A stretch of DNA of 64,000 bases from JASLZO01 sp965247995. Its GTDB lineage: Bacteria > Chloroflexota > Dehalococcoidia > UBA6926. The DNA lies in NCBI GenBank assembly GCA_965247995.1, contig OZ252041.1, positions 558,001-622,000 of the forward strand, in the 5' to 3' direction. Both the position numbers and the translations under genes were made by a program. This document shows positions 25,042-33,075 of the stretch, one piece after another (positions within the stretch are counted from its first letter, which is position 1; every line of letters starts with the position of its first letter). A model generated the notes under the pieces. That model ran no database searches, was not told where the DNA came from, and was given only the letters and a program-made list of their open reading frames with translations.

Positions 25042-26493
25042 ATGCGACGACCATTGGCAATCTCAGCGATCGTAGCGTTGGCGTTACTGATCGTGCCGCT
25101 GCTGGCTTCCACGCAAGCTGCGGCCCAGGACTCAGGGGACCTCCAGGTCACGGTGCGAAACGTGACCAGCGGGCAGCCCATCACTCCGCCGATCGCGGTC
25201 GTCCATTCCGCGGATGTCGGCCTGCTGCCCAGCGTTGGAGACCTGGATGGCTTCGACGAGTTGGCAGAAGCCGGCTCACAGGAACCACTTGCGACGGCCC
25301 TCGGTCAGGTAGCCGGCGTCAGCCAGGTTGTCAGCTTCGCTGGCGGCCCGATCATGCCGGGCCGACAGGCAACCGCCGCTGTCTCCGCGATGCCCGGCGA
25401 CCACGTCAGCGTCATCGCCATGCTCGCATGCACCAACGATGCGATCACCGTTGGCACCGCGGTCATCCCGGCCAGCGGATCTTTGGCGATGTCCTCCGGC
25501 GCCGTGCTCGACGCCGGCACCGAGACGAACGATGAGACCAGCGCTACGGTCGCCTGCTTTGGTCAGGCGGGTGGAGGCGTATCCGATGCCGACGGCGAAG
25601 GCGCCATTGCAGCCCACATGGGCATCGGAGGCGGAGCAGACCTCACGCAGGACGAACACGGCTGGTACGGCCCCGCCGTCCAGATCATCGTGACCGCCGC
25701 TGGCACCGCCGCGCCCGCGGTCCAAGAGTTCGGCTTGACGCTCGAGAATCTCACGGGCGGACAGCCCATCGCTCCGCCGGTTGTCGTCGTCCACGACTCC
25801 GCGGTCGGCGTGCTGGACTACAGCAGCCCCGATGAGCTTGACGGCATTGCCAACCTCGCCGAGGGCGGTGTGAACGCCGACCTCCTCGCAACTTTCAGCA
25901 CCACACCCGGCGTGGTTCGGGCGTACGCGCTCGACACCGGTGGTCCGATTCACCCAGGAGCCTCGTACACCGCCGAGGTGCTTCACGGCCTCGATGGCGC
26001 CACCGTGACAGTCGTCGCGATGCTGGCCTGCACCAACGACGCCTACATCAGGGCATCCTTGCCATTGATCTACCAACAAGGGGTGCTGTTCCCAGAGCTA
26101 CCCGCAACCGCCCTCGTATTCGACGCGGGCTCCGAGAATAACGACGAGACCGCTGCTACCGTTCCCTGTCTCGGAGGCGAAGCACTCTCCGAAGGCCTCG
26201 GTGAGGGCATGCGGGCCCCGCACGCCGGAATCGCCGGGACCGCCGACTTGGACGCCGAGACCTACGGTTGGACCGCGGACAGTACCGCGCTCCTGACCGT
26301 CCACAACGCGGTCAAGTTCACGCCGCAACCCATAGACGACGAAGACCCAGACCCCGGCCCGCTGGACGGCGGTGACTACGCCCTGTCCATGGGATCCGTG
26401 ATCGCCATCGGACTCTTCGGCGCAGTGGCGATGATCGCGGGACTCGTCCTCCTCTTCGGTCGCCGCAGGACCGGAGGATTCACCCACCCCTAG
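25042..26493 (+). CDS. Surface protein with two spondin-type domains and a C-terminal membrane anchor
   Basis: 483 residues. A signal peptide (cleavage near 29, AAAQD) is followed by two homologous spondin_N domains, about 33-230 and 236-430. Each opens with an N(V/L)T-S/GGQPI-PPxxVVH motif and contains GGPIxPG and MLACTNDA, and a DAGTETNDETSATVAC-like segment. A Pro/Asp linker and one transmembrane helix (about 449-470, MGSVIAIGLFGAVAMIAGLVL) end the protein with a basic GRRRTGG stop-transfer. The family binds ligands or matrix in animals; the bacterial role is unknown. The tandem copies imply internal duplication. Confidence 0.87.
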   Translation: MRRPLAISAIVALALLIVPLLASTQAAAQDSGDLQVTVRNVTSGQPITPPIAVVHSADVGLLPSVGDLDGFDELAEAGSQEPLATALGQVAGVSQVVSFAGGPIMPGRQATAAVSAMPGDHVSVIAMLACTNDAITVGTAVIPASGSLAMSSGAVLDAGTETNDETSATVACFGQAGGGVSDADGEGAIAAHMGIGGGADLTQDEHGWYGPAVQIIVTAAGTAAPAVQEFGLTLENLTGGQPIAPPVVVVHDSAVGVLDYSSPDELDGIANLAEGGVNADLLATFSTTPGVVRAYALDTGGPIHPGASYTAEVLHGLDGATVTVVAMLACTNDAYIRASLPLIYQQGVLFPELPATALVFDAGSENNDETAATVPCLGGEALSEGLGEGMRAPHAGIAGTADLDAETYGWTADSTALLTVHNAVKFTPQPIDDEDPDPGPLDGGDYALSMGSVIAIGLFGAVAMIAGLVLLFGRRRTGGFTHP

Positions 26494-26545
26494 CGAGCAC
26501 CGCACAATCAGGGTCACAGCCCAAGACCCGATTCGAAATCGCAAC

Positions 26546-26585
26546 AAAAGAGCGGAGGAACCGCTGTGGTCCCTCCGCTCTTTTG
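26546..26585. terminator. Bidirectional intrinsic terminator
   Basis: AAAAGAGCGGAGG pairs with CCTCCGCTCTTTT around a 14-base loop. It gives a T run in both directions, so it can stop transcripts from either side. It ends the spondin gene. Confidence 0.9.
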
Positions 26586-26652
26586 CCGCCCTCGCCTCCC
26601 ACACAGCGACTCAACGATCCGAAGCGTTCACCATTTGCGGCGAGCCCAATGA

Positions 26653-26988
26653 ATCCCTCCGGGACCTGCTCCCCCGGATAGACGACACCCATCCTCAGGA
26701 CGTCCTCGGCCGCGGGAAACAGCAAGGGTTCCGGTCGGCAGCCAGCTCTACGAGGACCTCTCGAAGTCCCTCATCCTCATCGTCGTCGAGGACGAGCAGG
26801 TCGAGTCCGTCGTCCAGATCATCCACGACGCAGCATTCACTCAGTACCCGGGCGACGGCAAGATCTTCGTCACACCGGTCGAGTCCGCATACACGATTCG
26901 CACGGGAAAGCCCGAACCCGAAACGCACCGCCGGGTGGACGCCCCACCCCTTGCGGTCGAAACCCACCGCGCACTTCCCAAACGATGA
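26653..26988 (+). pseudogene. Remnant of a P-II (GlnB-like) regulatory protein
   Basis: The C-terminal half of P-II is clear in one frame: VEDEQVESVVQIIHDAA, then GDGKIFVTPVESAYTIRTG near 26855-26910, ending at a TGA at 26986. The preceding core element VLGRGKQQGF (near 26702) is in a different frame, so a frameshift lies at about 26735. The N-terminal strand and the start codon are not recognisable, and no ATG or GTG follows the last upstream stop in the C-terminal frame. P-II proteins sense nitrogen or carbon status through ATP/ADP and 2-oxoglutarate; this copy looks dead. Confidence 0.75.
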
Positions 26989-27371
26989 GCGAACGGCTCA
27001 TCGCGCAGTTATGCGGTTGGAAGAGCTCGATCGGGTTCCACGACGGGTCGTCAATGAGGACCTGTTTCCCGCCGGGGCCCGTCACGACGTCGTTCCGGAA
27101 CCTGACCCCGGCGTCCTTCATCGCTCCCACCGCCGCCTCGATGTCGTCCACCTGGACCACGACCCGGTTCCACCGCCGGGACCGGCTGCCTCCCATCGGG
27201 CATCGCCCTGCGCGCCGATGTCCGTGGGCCGCTGATCCAAACGGTCAGGTCCCCCCGCTTGATCGACGCGAACGGGGGTCCCTCGTGTTCGATCAACTCG
27301 AACCCAAGGTGCCGCGTGTAGAAGTCCAACGCCGCGTCCACATCGTCGACGATGTACCGGATCTCAGCCAA
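26870..27371 (-). pseudogene. VOC-family (glyoxalase-like) gene with frameshift
   Basis: The first part, AEIRYIVDDVDAALDFYTRHL to RRAMPDG, runs from ATG 27371 to about 27180. The homologous continuation, WNRVVVQVDDIEAAVGAMKDAG to GGKQVLIDDPSWNPIELFQP, is in the next frame. One G is missing near 27175 in a short G run. Similarity to VOC proteins ends at about 27009; the frame then runs on to a stop at 26870, so the natural end is also lost. It overlaps the P-II remnant on the other strand. Confidence 0.78.
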
Positions 27372-27425
27372 TCCGTCCCGTTCCGTCGAAACCTCGCGCT
27401 CGGTCAGGCGCGGAATTCTGCAAGC

Positions 27426-27968
27426 CTAGATCGTGCTGAGCTCGACGACGTCGCACGACGCTTGCCCACCGTCGATCGTAAGCAGGGCCACGGTGCCAAG
27501 GCGCTTCCTCAGATCATGGACCGTTGGGCTGCCGGAGTTCACGACCAACATCTCCCCGTAGCGCCCGACGTGCGGAATGTGCGTATCACCCAACACCAGC
27601 ACGTCGAGGGCCTCCGGTCCAAACGTTTGCCGCACCGCCGCCTCGAAGTGGTGCGCCCGGACCTCGTCTGGATCAGCCAAGGCGTGCACCATTCCCACTC
27701 GGACTCCCTCCAACTCGAGCACCTGCGCGTCCTTGACTCGCGGATCGTCCGCCGGGAAGGCGGGGTGGTCCGACCGTCCGTCGCCATTCCCGCGAACAGC
27801 GACAACTGGCACCCCAACCCCCTTCTCCAGCCAGTCCAGCACATCGACCGTATACATGTCACCGGCATGTAAGACCAGATCAACCTGGCTGAACGCCACA
27901 AATACCTCTGGCGGCAGGTCCGGCCGAGCCTCCGGGATATGGGTGTCCGTAATCAGACCGATACGCAC
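27426..27968 (-). CDS. Metallophosphoesterase, YfcE/MJ0936 family
   Basis: 180 residues, the usual size for the family. Metal motifs are TDTHIPE (D8, H10), LHAGDMY, RGNGDGR (the GNHD equivalent has Gly-Asp, as in YfcE), MVHA and LGDTHIPH. These enzymes hydrolyse phosphodiesters such as cyclic nucleotides in vitro; the physiological substrate is usually unknown. The gene is 45 bases downstream of the dCTP deaminase gene on the same strand. Confidence 0.92.
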   Translation of the reverse strand: MRIGLITDTHIPEARPDLPPEVFVAFSQVDLVLHAGDMYTVDVLDWLEKGVGVPVVAVRGNGDGRSDHPAFPADDPRVKDAQVLELEGVRVGMVHALADPDEVRAHHFEAAVRQTFGPEALDVLVLGDTHIPHVGRYGEMLVVNSGSPTVHDLRKRLGTVALLTIDGGQASCDVVELSTI

Positions 27969-28013
27969 GGGAGAAAAAGCTTGTCGCTTGTACGACTCAC
28001 GGGGACAACCGGG

Positions 28014-29234
28014 TCAGTCGCCCTTTTCGAGGTCTAGGCCAAGCGGCTGTTGGGCCGATTCAGGCTGGGGTATCGCCCGAGCGCTGGACCGGACAAAGTG
28101 CTTGCTGAGGAACAGGTCCTGTCCCTGATACGACGACGCTGCCTTCGCGTCGCCGTACAGCACGTCCGGCGTATCAAGCATGCGAGCGAACTCGAGGCGT
28201 GCGATGTCCTGGCCGTGCTCCACCATGAACGGGACATCGTGGGCACGCACTTCCATCACTGCGCGGCTCCCTACGTTCTCCGTCACCGGGCTGTGACCGA
28301 ACCCGGGGTCGAAGAACCCCGCGTAATGCGTGCGCAACTCGCCACTTGTCGGGTCGTACGCAGTCATCTCAGCCGCATAGTCGGGCGGCACCCGGACCGC
28401 TTCCCTCGACACCAACAAATAGAACGTCTCAGGCTCCAAGATCAGGCGGCCGTTAGGGTCTGGAGACACCGGTTCCCAGAAGTCCGCCGGTTCATGGCTC
28501 CCCTTCTTCGTGGTGTCCAGCAATCCGCTGTTGGTCTTCGCCCGATAGCCGACGCTCCGGCCGTCTGTGGAGAGGTCGATCGAAAGGAACACCATCGACT
28601 GCTCCGGCAGCCACGCAACCGGTTCCCGATCTCGGAAGAGCGTCGCTTCCTGGCTCGAGGGCCCCGTGTCGCTCTTGGTCATCGGATCGCCCTTGATCAA
28701 CCGTACTTGGTTCAGTGAAGTTCCAGCTTTCACCCGCACCGTGAACGACAGCGGCACAATCTCCAAGTACATCTTGCCGCGGTATCCGCGCTGGATCTCG
28801 TCGAACCGCGCCCCCTGGTCGGTGATCACACGCGTGAAGATATCGATGCGGCCAGTGGAGCTCCTGGGGTTCGCCTTTGCCGAGATGTCGTTCGGAAGAT
28901 TCAAATTCTCCATCAACGGGATCAGGTACGGCCGGTTCCGCTCCAAGATCGCCTCTTTCCTCAGGTCGATCTCCCCCATCGAGATATCCCGTAACCGGCT
29001 CTCGACCGACTCAGCGCCCGGCAGAAAGCTCGTGCGGAGCCGCCACCCACGCTCGGCGAGCCGGAGGTCGAGGCTCGCGGGTTGGTAGCTGGATTCGGGA
29101 ATCGGAGCCGGCGCGGCGATGGCCCCATCCTCCACCGCGAGGCGCAGGAACTGACGCGGCAGAATGCCGTGCGCTGAAGTCGGAATGCTTGACATCCGGA
29201 GCCCCGTCTCGCGCGGCTTGATCAGCGTTCCCAT
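28014..29234 (-). CDS. dcd: 2'-deoxycytidine 5'-triphosphate deaminase, long form
   Basis: 406 residues from ATG 29234; ATG 29195 would give 393, and the open frame to 29483 is probably untranslated. The N-terminal half holds the dUTPase-superfamily elements SYQPASLDLRL, SAKANPRSSTGRIDIFTRVI and SFTVRVKAGTSLNQVR, and the second half repeats the fold (AEMTAYDPTSGELRTHYAGFFDPGFGH in two pieces). This duplicated form is found in alphaproteobacteria and others and makes dUTP from dCTP. It could also be bifunctional; sequence alone does not decide. Confidence 0.85.
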   Translation of the reverse strand: MGTLIKPRETGLRMSSIPTSAHGILPRQFLRLAVEDGAIAAPAPIPESSYQPASLDLRLAERGWRLRTSFLPGAESVESRLRDISMGEIDLRKEAILERNRPYLIPLMENLNLPNDISAKANPRSSTGRIDIFTRVITDQGARFDEIQRGYRGKMYLEIVPLSFTVRVKAGTSLNQVRLIKGDPMTKSDTGPSSQEATLFRDREPVAWLPEQSMVFLSIDLSTDGRSVGYRAKTNSGLLDTTKKGSHEPADFWEPVSPDPNGRLILEPETFYLLVSREAVRVPPDYAAEMTAYDPTSGELRTHYAGFFDPGFGHSPVTENVGSRAVMEVRAHDVPFMVEHGQDIARLEFARMLDTPDVLYGDAKAASSYQGQDLFLSKHFVRSSARAIPQPESAQQPLGLDLEKGD

Positions 29235-29517
29235 ACCCTCAAACGTAACTTGGGGAAAAACCGCACCCTCGGGAGCCGATCCGACGAATGTGACTGCCCC
29301 TCCTCGGCCCGCGCCATACCCCGGGCCCAACAATCGGCCCGGACCGATAGTTCGGGCCTTGTCGGCCCGTGCCGAAGTCTGGAACATGGTGGCCCCGCGG
29401 TCCCGGCTGCTGTGCGATCCGATCATTTGATCTGCATCAATGCTCGCTGGTGTGCACTGGCACTCGCAATCCTTCGACGACACAAGCGGTGCCGGTCCGG
29501 CGGCTCCCGCAGCGAGC

Positions 29518-30471
29518 TCACGCGGTCTCGAAGAATCCTTCTCGCAGGTACTGAAGGATCACCCCGGCTACCTGCTCTGGCCGTTGTACCGGAACATCGT
29601 GGACGGAATCCTCCATCCAATGCACCCGCGACCGAGCCAGCGACTTCAATGCCACGTCGATCGACTCTTCCTTCTCGCGGCGCCAACCGGCGGAGGAGTG
29701 ATCATCCCCGTCGCGTCGCGCCGGCATCCAGAGTACAGGCAGCTCGATCCGCGGGTACAAGCTGGACACGCGTTGGTCCCACAGGGCCCTGACGATCTTC
29801 AAGTGCCGCTCCCGGGTCAGCCGCGGCATCACAATCCCGTCGTCTGAGACCAAGAAGTTCGCCTCCAAGAAGTCGACGTGCTTATCTCCCCACGACGCCG
29901 CAGCGCCCCAGTTCCGCGACCGTTCCACCATTTGGTCCCACGTCAGACGGAACGTGGAGAAATCCGGTGGTGCGAGCTCCGCCAGCGTGCGTTCAAGCGT
30001 CGCCCCCTCCCGCGCCGACGGCTCAATGAAGCCGCCATCGATGCATACGAGCCCGCTGACGAGGTCCGGGTGGTCCGCGGCAACCTGCAGCGCTACGTTC
30101 CCTCCCCAGGAGTGACCGATCAGCAGCGGCCTGACCAACCCGAGTTCGCCGATAAACGCTGCAACGTCACCCGCGACAGTCGGAAAGTCGTACCCCTCAT
30201 CCGGTTTCGCACTAAAACCGTGCCCGCGCGCGTCGAGAGCCACAAGCTGCACGTGCTCCGCTAGATACGGCGCGACCAGGTCCCAAAACCTGCCGTTCGA
30301 GGCAAGGCCGTGAAGGAGCACCGCGGGCGGCCCGGCGTTCGTGCCCAAACCCCAGTCCCAGTACCGGAACTTCAACCTCCCGAGATCGATGGTTAGGTCA
30401 CGTGCGGTGTTTGCGTTCACGGACACTCCGCGGCAATCGAGTTCCGGAATCGTAGGGACCGTGCGAGCCAC
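29518..30471 (-). CDS. Alpha/beta hydrolase
   Basis: 317 residues from GTG 30471; GTG 30426 is also possible. The oxyanion motif LLHGLASNGRFW, the DARGHGFS strand and the nucleophile elbow GHSWGG (Ser at the centre) are complete. The acid is probably the Asp in PARRDGDD, and the His the one in EDSVHDVPVQRPEQ. Substrate is unknown; the sequence resembles epoxide hydrolase/haloalkane dehalogenase-like and esterase members alike. It is divergent from the UspA gene. Confidence 0.9.
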   Translation of the reverse strand: MARTVPTIPELDCRGVSVNANTARDLTIDLGRLKFRYWDWGLGTNAGPPAVLLHGLASNGRFWDLVAPYLAEHVQLVALDARGHGFSAKPDEGYDFPTVAGDVAAFIGELGLVRPLLIGHSWGGNVALQVAADHPDLVSGLVCIDGGFIEPSAREGATLERTLAELAPPDFSTFRLTWDQMVERSRNWGAAASWGDKHVDFLEANFLVSDDGIVMPRLTRERHLKIVRALWDQRVSSLYPRIELPVLWMPARRDGDDHSSAGWRREKEESIDVALKSLARSRVHWMEDSVHDVPVQRPEQVAGVILQYLREGFFETA

Positions 30472-30511
30472 CGGTCAACGACCGCCTGCCCGCCGGCACA
30501 CACGTCTGAGT

Positions 30512-30536
30512 AGTAGCATGAGTACACACTGCTACT
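30512..30536 (+). promoter_or_regulatory. Inverted repeat upstream of uspA
   Basis: AGTAGCA and TGCTACT form a perfect 7-base inverted repeat with an 11-base spacer, ending 12 bases before the start of the stress protein. It could be an operator or a leader hairpin near the ribosome site. Confidence 0.25.
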
Positions 30537-30548
30537 GGAGACGTATCC

Positions 30549-31004
30549 ATGACAAAGATCCTGATGCCTGTCGATGGGTCAGACCATGATTCCAAGACCG
30601 CACAGTACCTCGGTGAGATGTTCCGCGGACGGGATGACGTCACAGTCTTGGTCCTCCATGTCGCTCACCGCGGGTTCCCCACCACCCCCGCAGCGGAGGT
30701 CGGGTTCGTTCCCGTTATTCCGTCCACTGCGGCCATCGAGCAGTGGGAAAAGGGCATCCGCGACGAGGCGGAGACCGTCATGAAGCAGGCCCGGCAGGCT
30801 GTCGAGGCTGCCGGACTGACCGCATCGACCAAGATCGCCTGGGGTGGAGCGTCGGAGGTGATCGAGCAGGTCGCCGAGGACGACGACGTCGACCTGATCG
30901 CTATGGGCAGCCGCGGCGCAGGCCAGATCAGCGGGTTGTTCCTGGGGAGCGTTAGTGACCGCGTGCTCCACAGAGCGAAGGTGCCCGTCCTCATCGTCCG
31001 CTGA
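30549..31004 (+). CDS. Universal stress protein (UspA family)
   Basis: 151 residues of a single Usp domain. The start ILMPVDGSDHDSKT and the ATP-binding motif G-x2-G-x9-GS (in GSRGAGQISGLFLGSVS) are intact, so this is the ATP-binding subtype. The last strand KVPVLIVR is also typical. Usp proteins support survival in starvation or stress; no partner gene is adjacent. It precedes the TPR cluster by about 125 bases. Confidence 0.94.
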   Translation: MTKILMPVDGSDHDSKTAQYLGEMFRGRDDVTVLVLHVAHRGFPTTPAAEVGFVPVIPSTAAIEQWEKGIRDEAETVMKQARQAVEAAGLTASTKIAWGGASEVIEQVAEDDDVDLIAMGSRGAGQISGLFLGSVSDRVLHRAKVPVLIVR

Positions 31005-31130
31005 GGTGACGCCGATGTAGGACCAGCTTCGGCAGGGGTGCCGTCCGGAACTGCGCGTCGAAGGCCCAAAGGTCCATAGGCACAACATCTAGCCTTCGCC
31101 GGCATAACTGGTCGATATATAGTGGTCGGG

Positions 31131-32483
31131 ATGGAACTGATTCTCCTCTTGGTCGGCCTGCTGATCGTCGCTGGGGCGATTGCGACAGCGGTAGTAGTTG
31201 ACATACGCCGTCCTGGAACCCTCGGAGACCTGCTGGACCGAGCGCGCGCCGTCCTCTCGATATCCCCAGACACCGCACGCACATCGCGAAGGGGCCGGCC
31301 CGGGGACGACGCCGGGCGTGACCCCGAAGAGGTCTCGATGTTGCGCAGCTATGACCGCCAGATCGCGTCCGCCCAACAACGCGGAGACTCCGCTGAGACG
31401 ACGAGACTGCGGCGAGAGTCGGAAGCCCTCGAGGAAGCCTGGCGGGCCCAACGCGCGATCCGCGGTAGAGCCCCGAAGCGGCTCTTCCACTATTCCCTCG
31501 GCGCGGGCGTGTCCTCGCGGGATGCCCGCGAACTTCGCGCGCTGTTGGACCACTCTCGGACATTGACGACGCTTTCGTCGGAGGATTGGGCTACCCGCGG
31601 CAACGCGTATATGGCGGTCGAGGATCCAGCACGCGCCGCTGAGGTCTATCGAAGAGCCCTACAGGGTCGCCCAGACGACATCGACATCGCCTTCCATTTC
31701 GCGATTGCGCTCAGCCAATCGGACCGGCAAAGGGAAGCCCTGGCCGCCTTCGATCAGGTGCTTGCCGTTCGGCCCGATGACCCTGACGCCTTGGCGGGAC
31801 GAGGCAACGTGCTGGCCGACTTGGGTCAACGCTCCGAGGCACTCGATTCGTACAGAGAGGCGCTCGCTATCGATCCGGCACACGTCGACGCTCTGTATAA
31901 CCGAGCGAACCTGCTAGCGGACGACGGTCAGTTCGAAGAGGCAATCCGCGCGTACGACGAGACCTTGGACGTCCGCCCCGATCTACCGGACGTCCACAAC
32001 GACAAGGGCAACACGCTGTCCATCCTGGGCAGGCACGATGAGGCGCTTGCCGCGTACGACCGGGCCGTCGAACTCCGACCGAGTTACGCCCGAGCGTTCT
32101 ATAACCGGGGAGTCGCGTTTGCGAGGTTGGGTCGGCTCGAAGAAGCGGTCGAAGGTTTCGAGCGGTGCCTCCGTCTGCGCCTGGATATCCCGGAAGCTCA
32201 CTATGGTAAAGGTGTGGCGCTCGCACGGCTCGGGCGACACCAGGACGCGGTCCTGGCGTTCGACCGCGCCCTGGCGCTACGACCATCGTTCCCAGACGCG
32301 ATGCTCCACAAAGCTCGGGCTCACAGCCGTCTCGGGCAGGAGCGCGACGCCATGGAATGGCTTGCCCAAGCCATTGCAGCGTCAGAGGCCGTCCGGGCCA
32401 TGGCCCGCGATGAACGGGACTTCGACGCTCTGAGGACCAGCCCGGCACATGGGCGCAGGTTCGAGGAATTGGTCATCGGATGA
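31131..32483 (+). CDS. Membrane-anchored TPR protein
   Basis: 450 residues from ATG 31131. An N-terminal transmembrane helix (about 1-22, LLVGLLIVAGAIATAVVV) is followed by a charged linker and at least eight tetratricopeptide repeats from about residue 150 (for example GNVLADLGQRSEALDSYREAL and NLLADDGQFEEAIRAYDETL). The last 40 residues form a cap (ARDERDFDALRTSPAHGRRF) shared with the TPR protein at 33063. The TPR part should face the cytosol if the helix is N-out; topology is not certain. TPR arrays mediate protein-protein contact. Confidence 0.9.
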   Translation: MELILLLVGLLIVAGAIATAVVVDIRRPGTLGDLLDRARAVLSISPDTARTSRRGRPGDDAGRDPEEVSMLRSYDRQIASAQQRGDSAETTRLRRESEALEEAWRAQRAIRGRAPKRLFHYSLGAGVSSRDARELRALLDHSRTLTTLSSEDWATRGNAYMAVEDPARAAEVYRRALQGRPDDIDIAFHFAIALSQSDRQREALAAFDQVLAVRPDDPDALAGRGNVLADLGQRSEALDSYREALAIDPAHVDALYNRANLLADDGQFEEAIRAYDETLDVRPDLPDVHNDKGNTLSILGRHDEALAAYDRAVELRPSYARAFYNRGVAFARLGRLEEAVEGFERCLRLRLDIPEAHYGKGVALARLGRHQDAVLAFDRALALRPSFPDAMLHKARAHSRLGQERDAMEWLAQAIAASEAVRAMARDERDFDALRTSPAHGRRFEELVIG

Positions 32484-32574
32484 ACGGGGCAAGACGACGG
32501 TCCCCGAACCCCCTGAAGTCTGAGCCAGACCGCACGAACGGCGTACAATCGTCACGCACACTTTGGACACACGC

Positions 32575-33075
32575 ATGAGAGCGGACCGCGGAACTTGGGA
32601 CCAGGTCAAGCGCCTGGCCGTGTTCGTTGGACTGGTTGCCGTGACCCTCGGCGCATCGGCAGCCGCGGTGTTCTACGGTGACATCGGCGTGGCAGTGGTC
32701 GTTGCCGCATCTGGCGTCGTCCTGGGAGCGCTCCTCGCCTGGATCGCTCATAGGTTCCTCCTCGGACAGGGCGTCGATCGCGGCATGCGCGTCCGCAAAA
32801 CGGAGATCGACTTGGTCCGCTTGCAAGGCGACCTCGTCTCCGCGCTCAGGGAGCGACGTGAGCGGGAACACCCTGTGGCGGATTCCGAGAACACGGAGCG
32901 CTCCCGGTCGGAATTCGGCGAGGCCGTAGATCGATACGAAGCTATGCTCCGCGGGCTGCTCAAGGCGCAACCACAACTGGCCAGCGCGGAGCGTAAAGCG
33001 ATTGCCGCGTACCTGGATGAGGCCGGCGGCGAATTGCAACGCCTCGAGGAATCGGAGGGCTCATGGCGCAGGTGA
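32575..33075 (+). CDS. Membrane protein with two helices and a coiled-coil-like cytosolic tail
   Basis: 166 residues from ATG 32575 (a TTG 4 codons earlier is possible). Two transmembrane helices (about 10-30 and 36-56) are followed by a charged helical tail of about 105 residues rich in Glu and Arg, including DLVRLQGDLVSALRERRERE. No family recognised. It overlaps the next TPR gene by 13 bases and follows the other TPR gene by 91, so it is probably the membrane partner of one or both. Confidence 0.75.
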   Translation: MRADRGTWDQVKRLAVFVGLVAVTLGASAAAVFYGDIGVAVVVAASGVVLGALLAWIAHRFLLGQGVDRGMRVRKTEIDLVRLQGDLVSALRERREREHPVADSENTERSRSEFGEAVDRYEAMLRGLLKAQPQLASAERKAIAAYLDEAGGELQRLEESEGSWRR

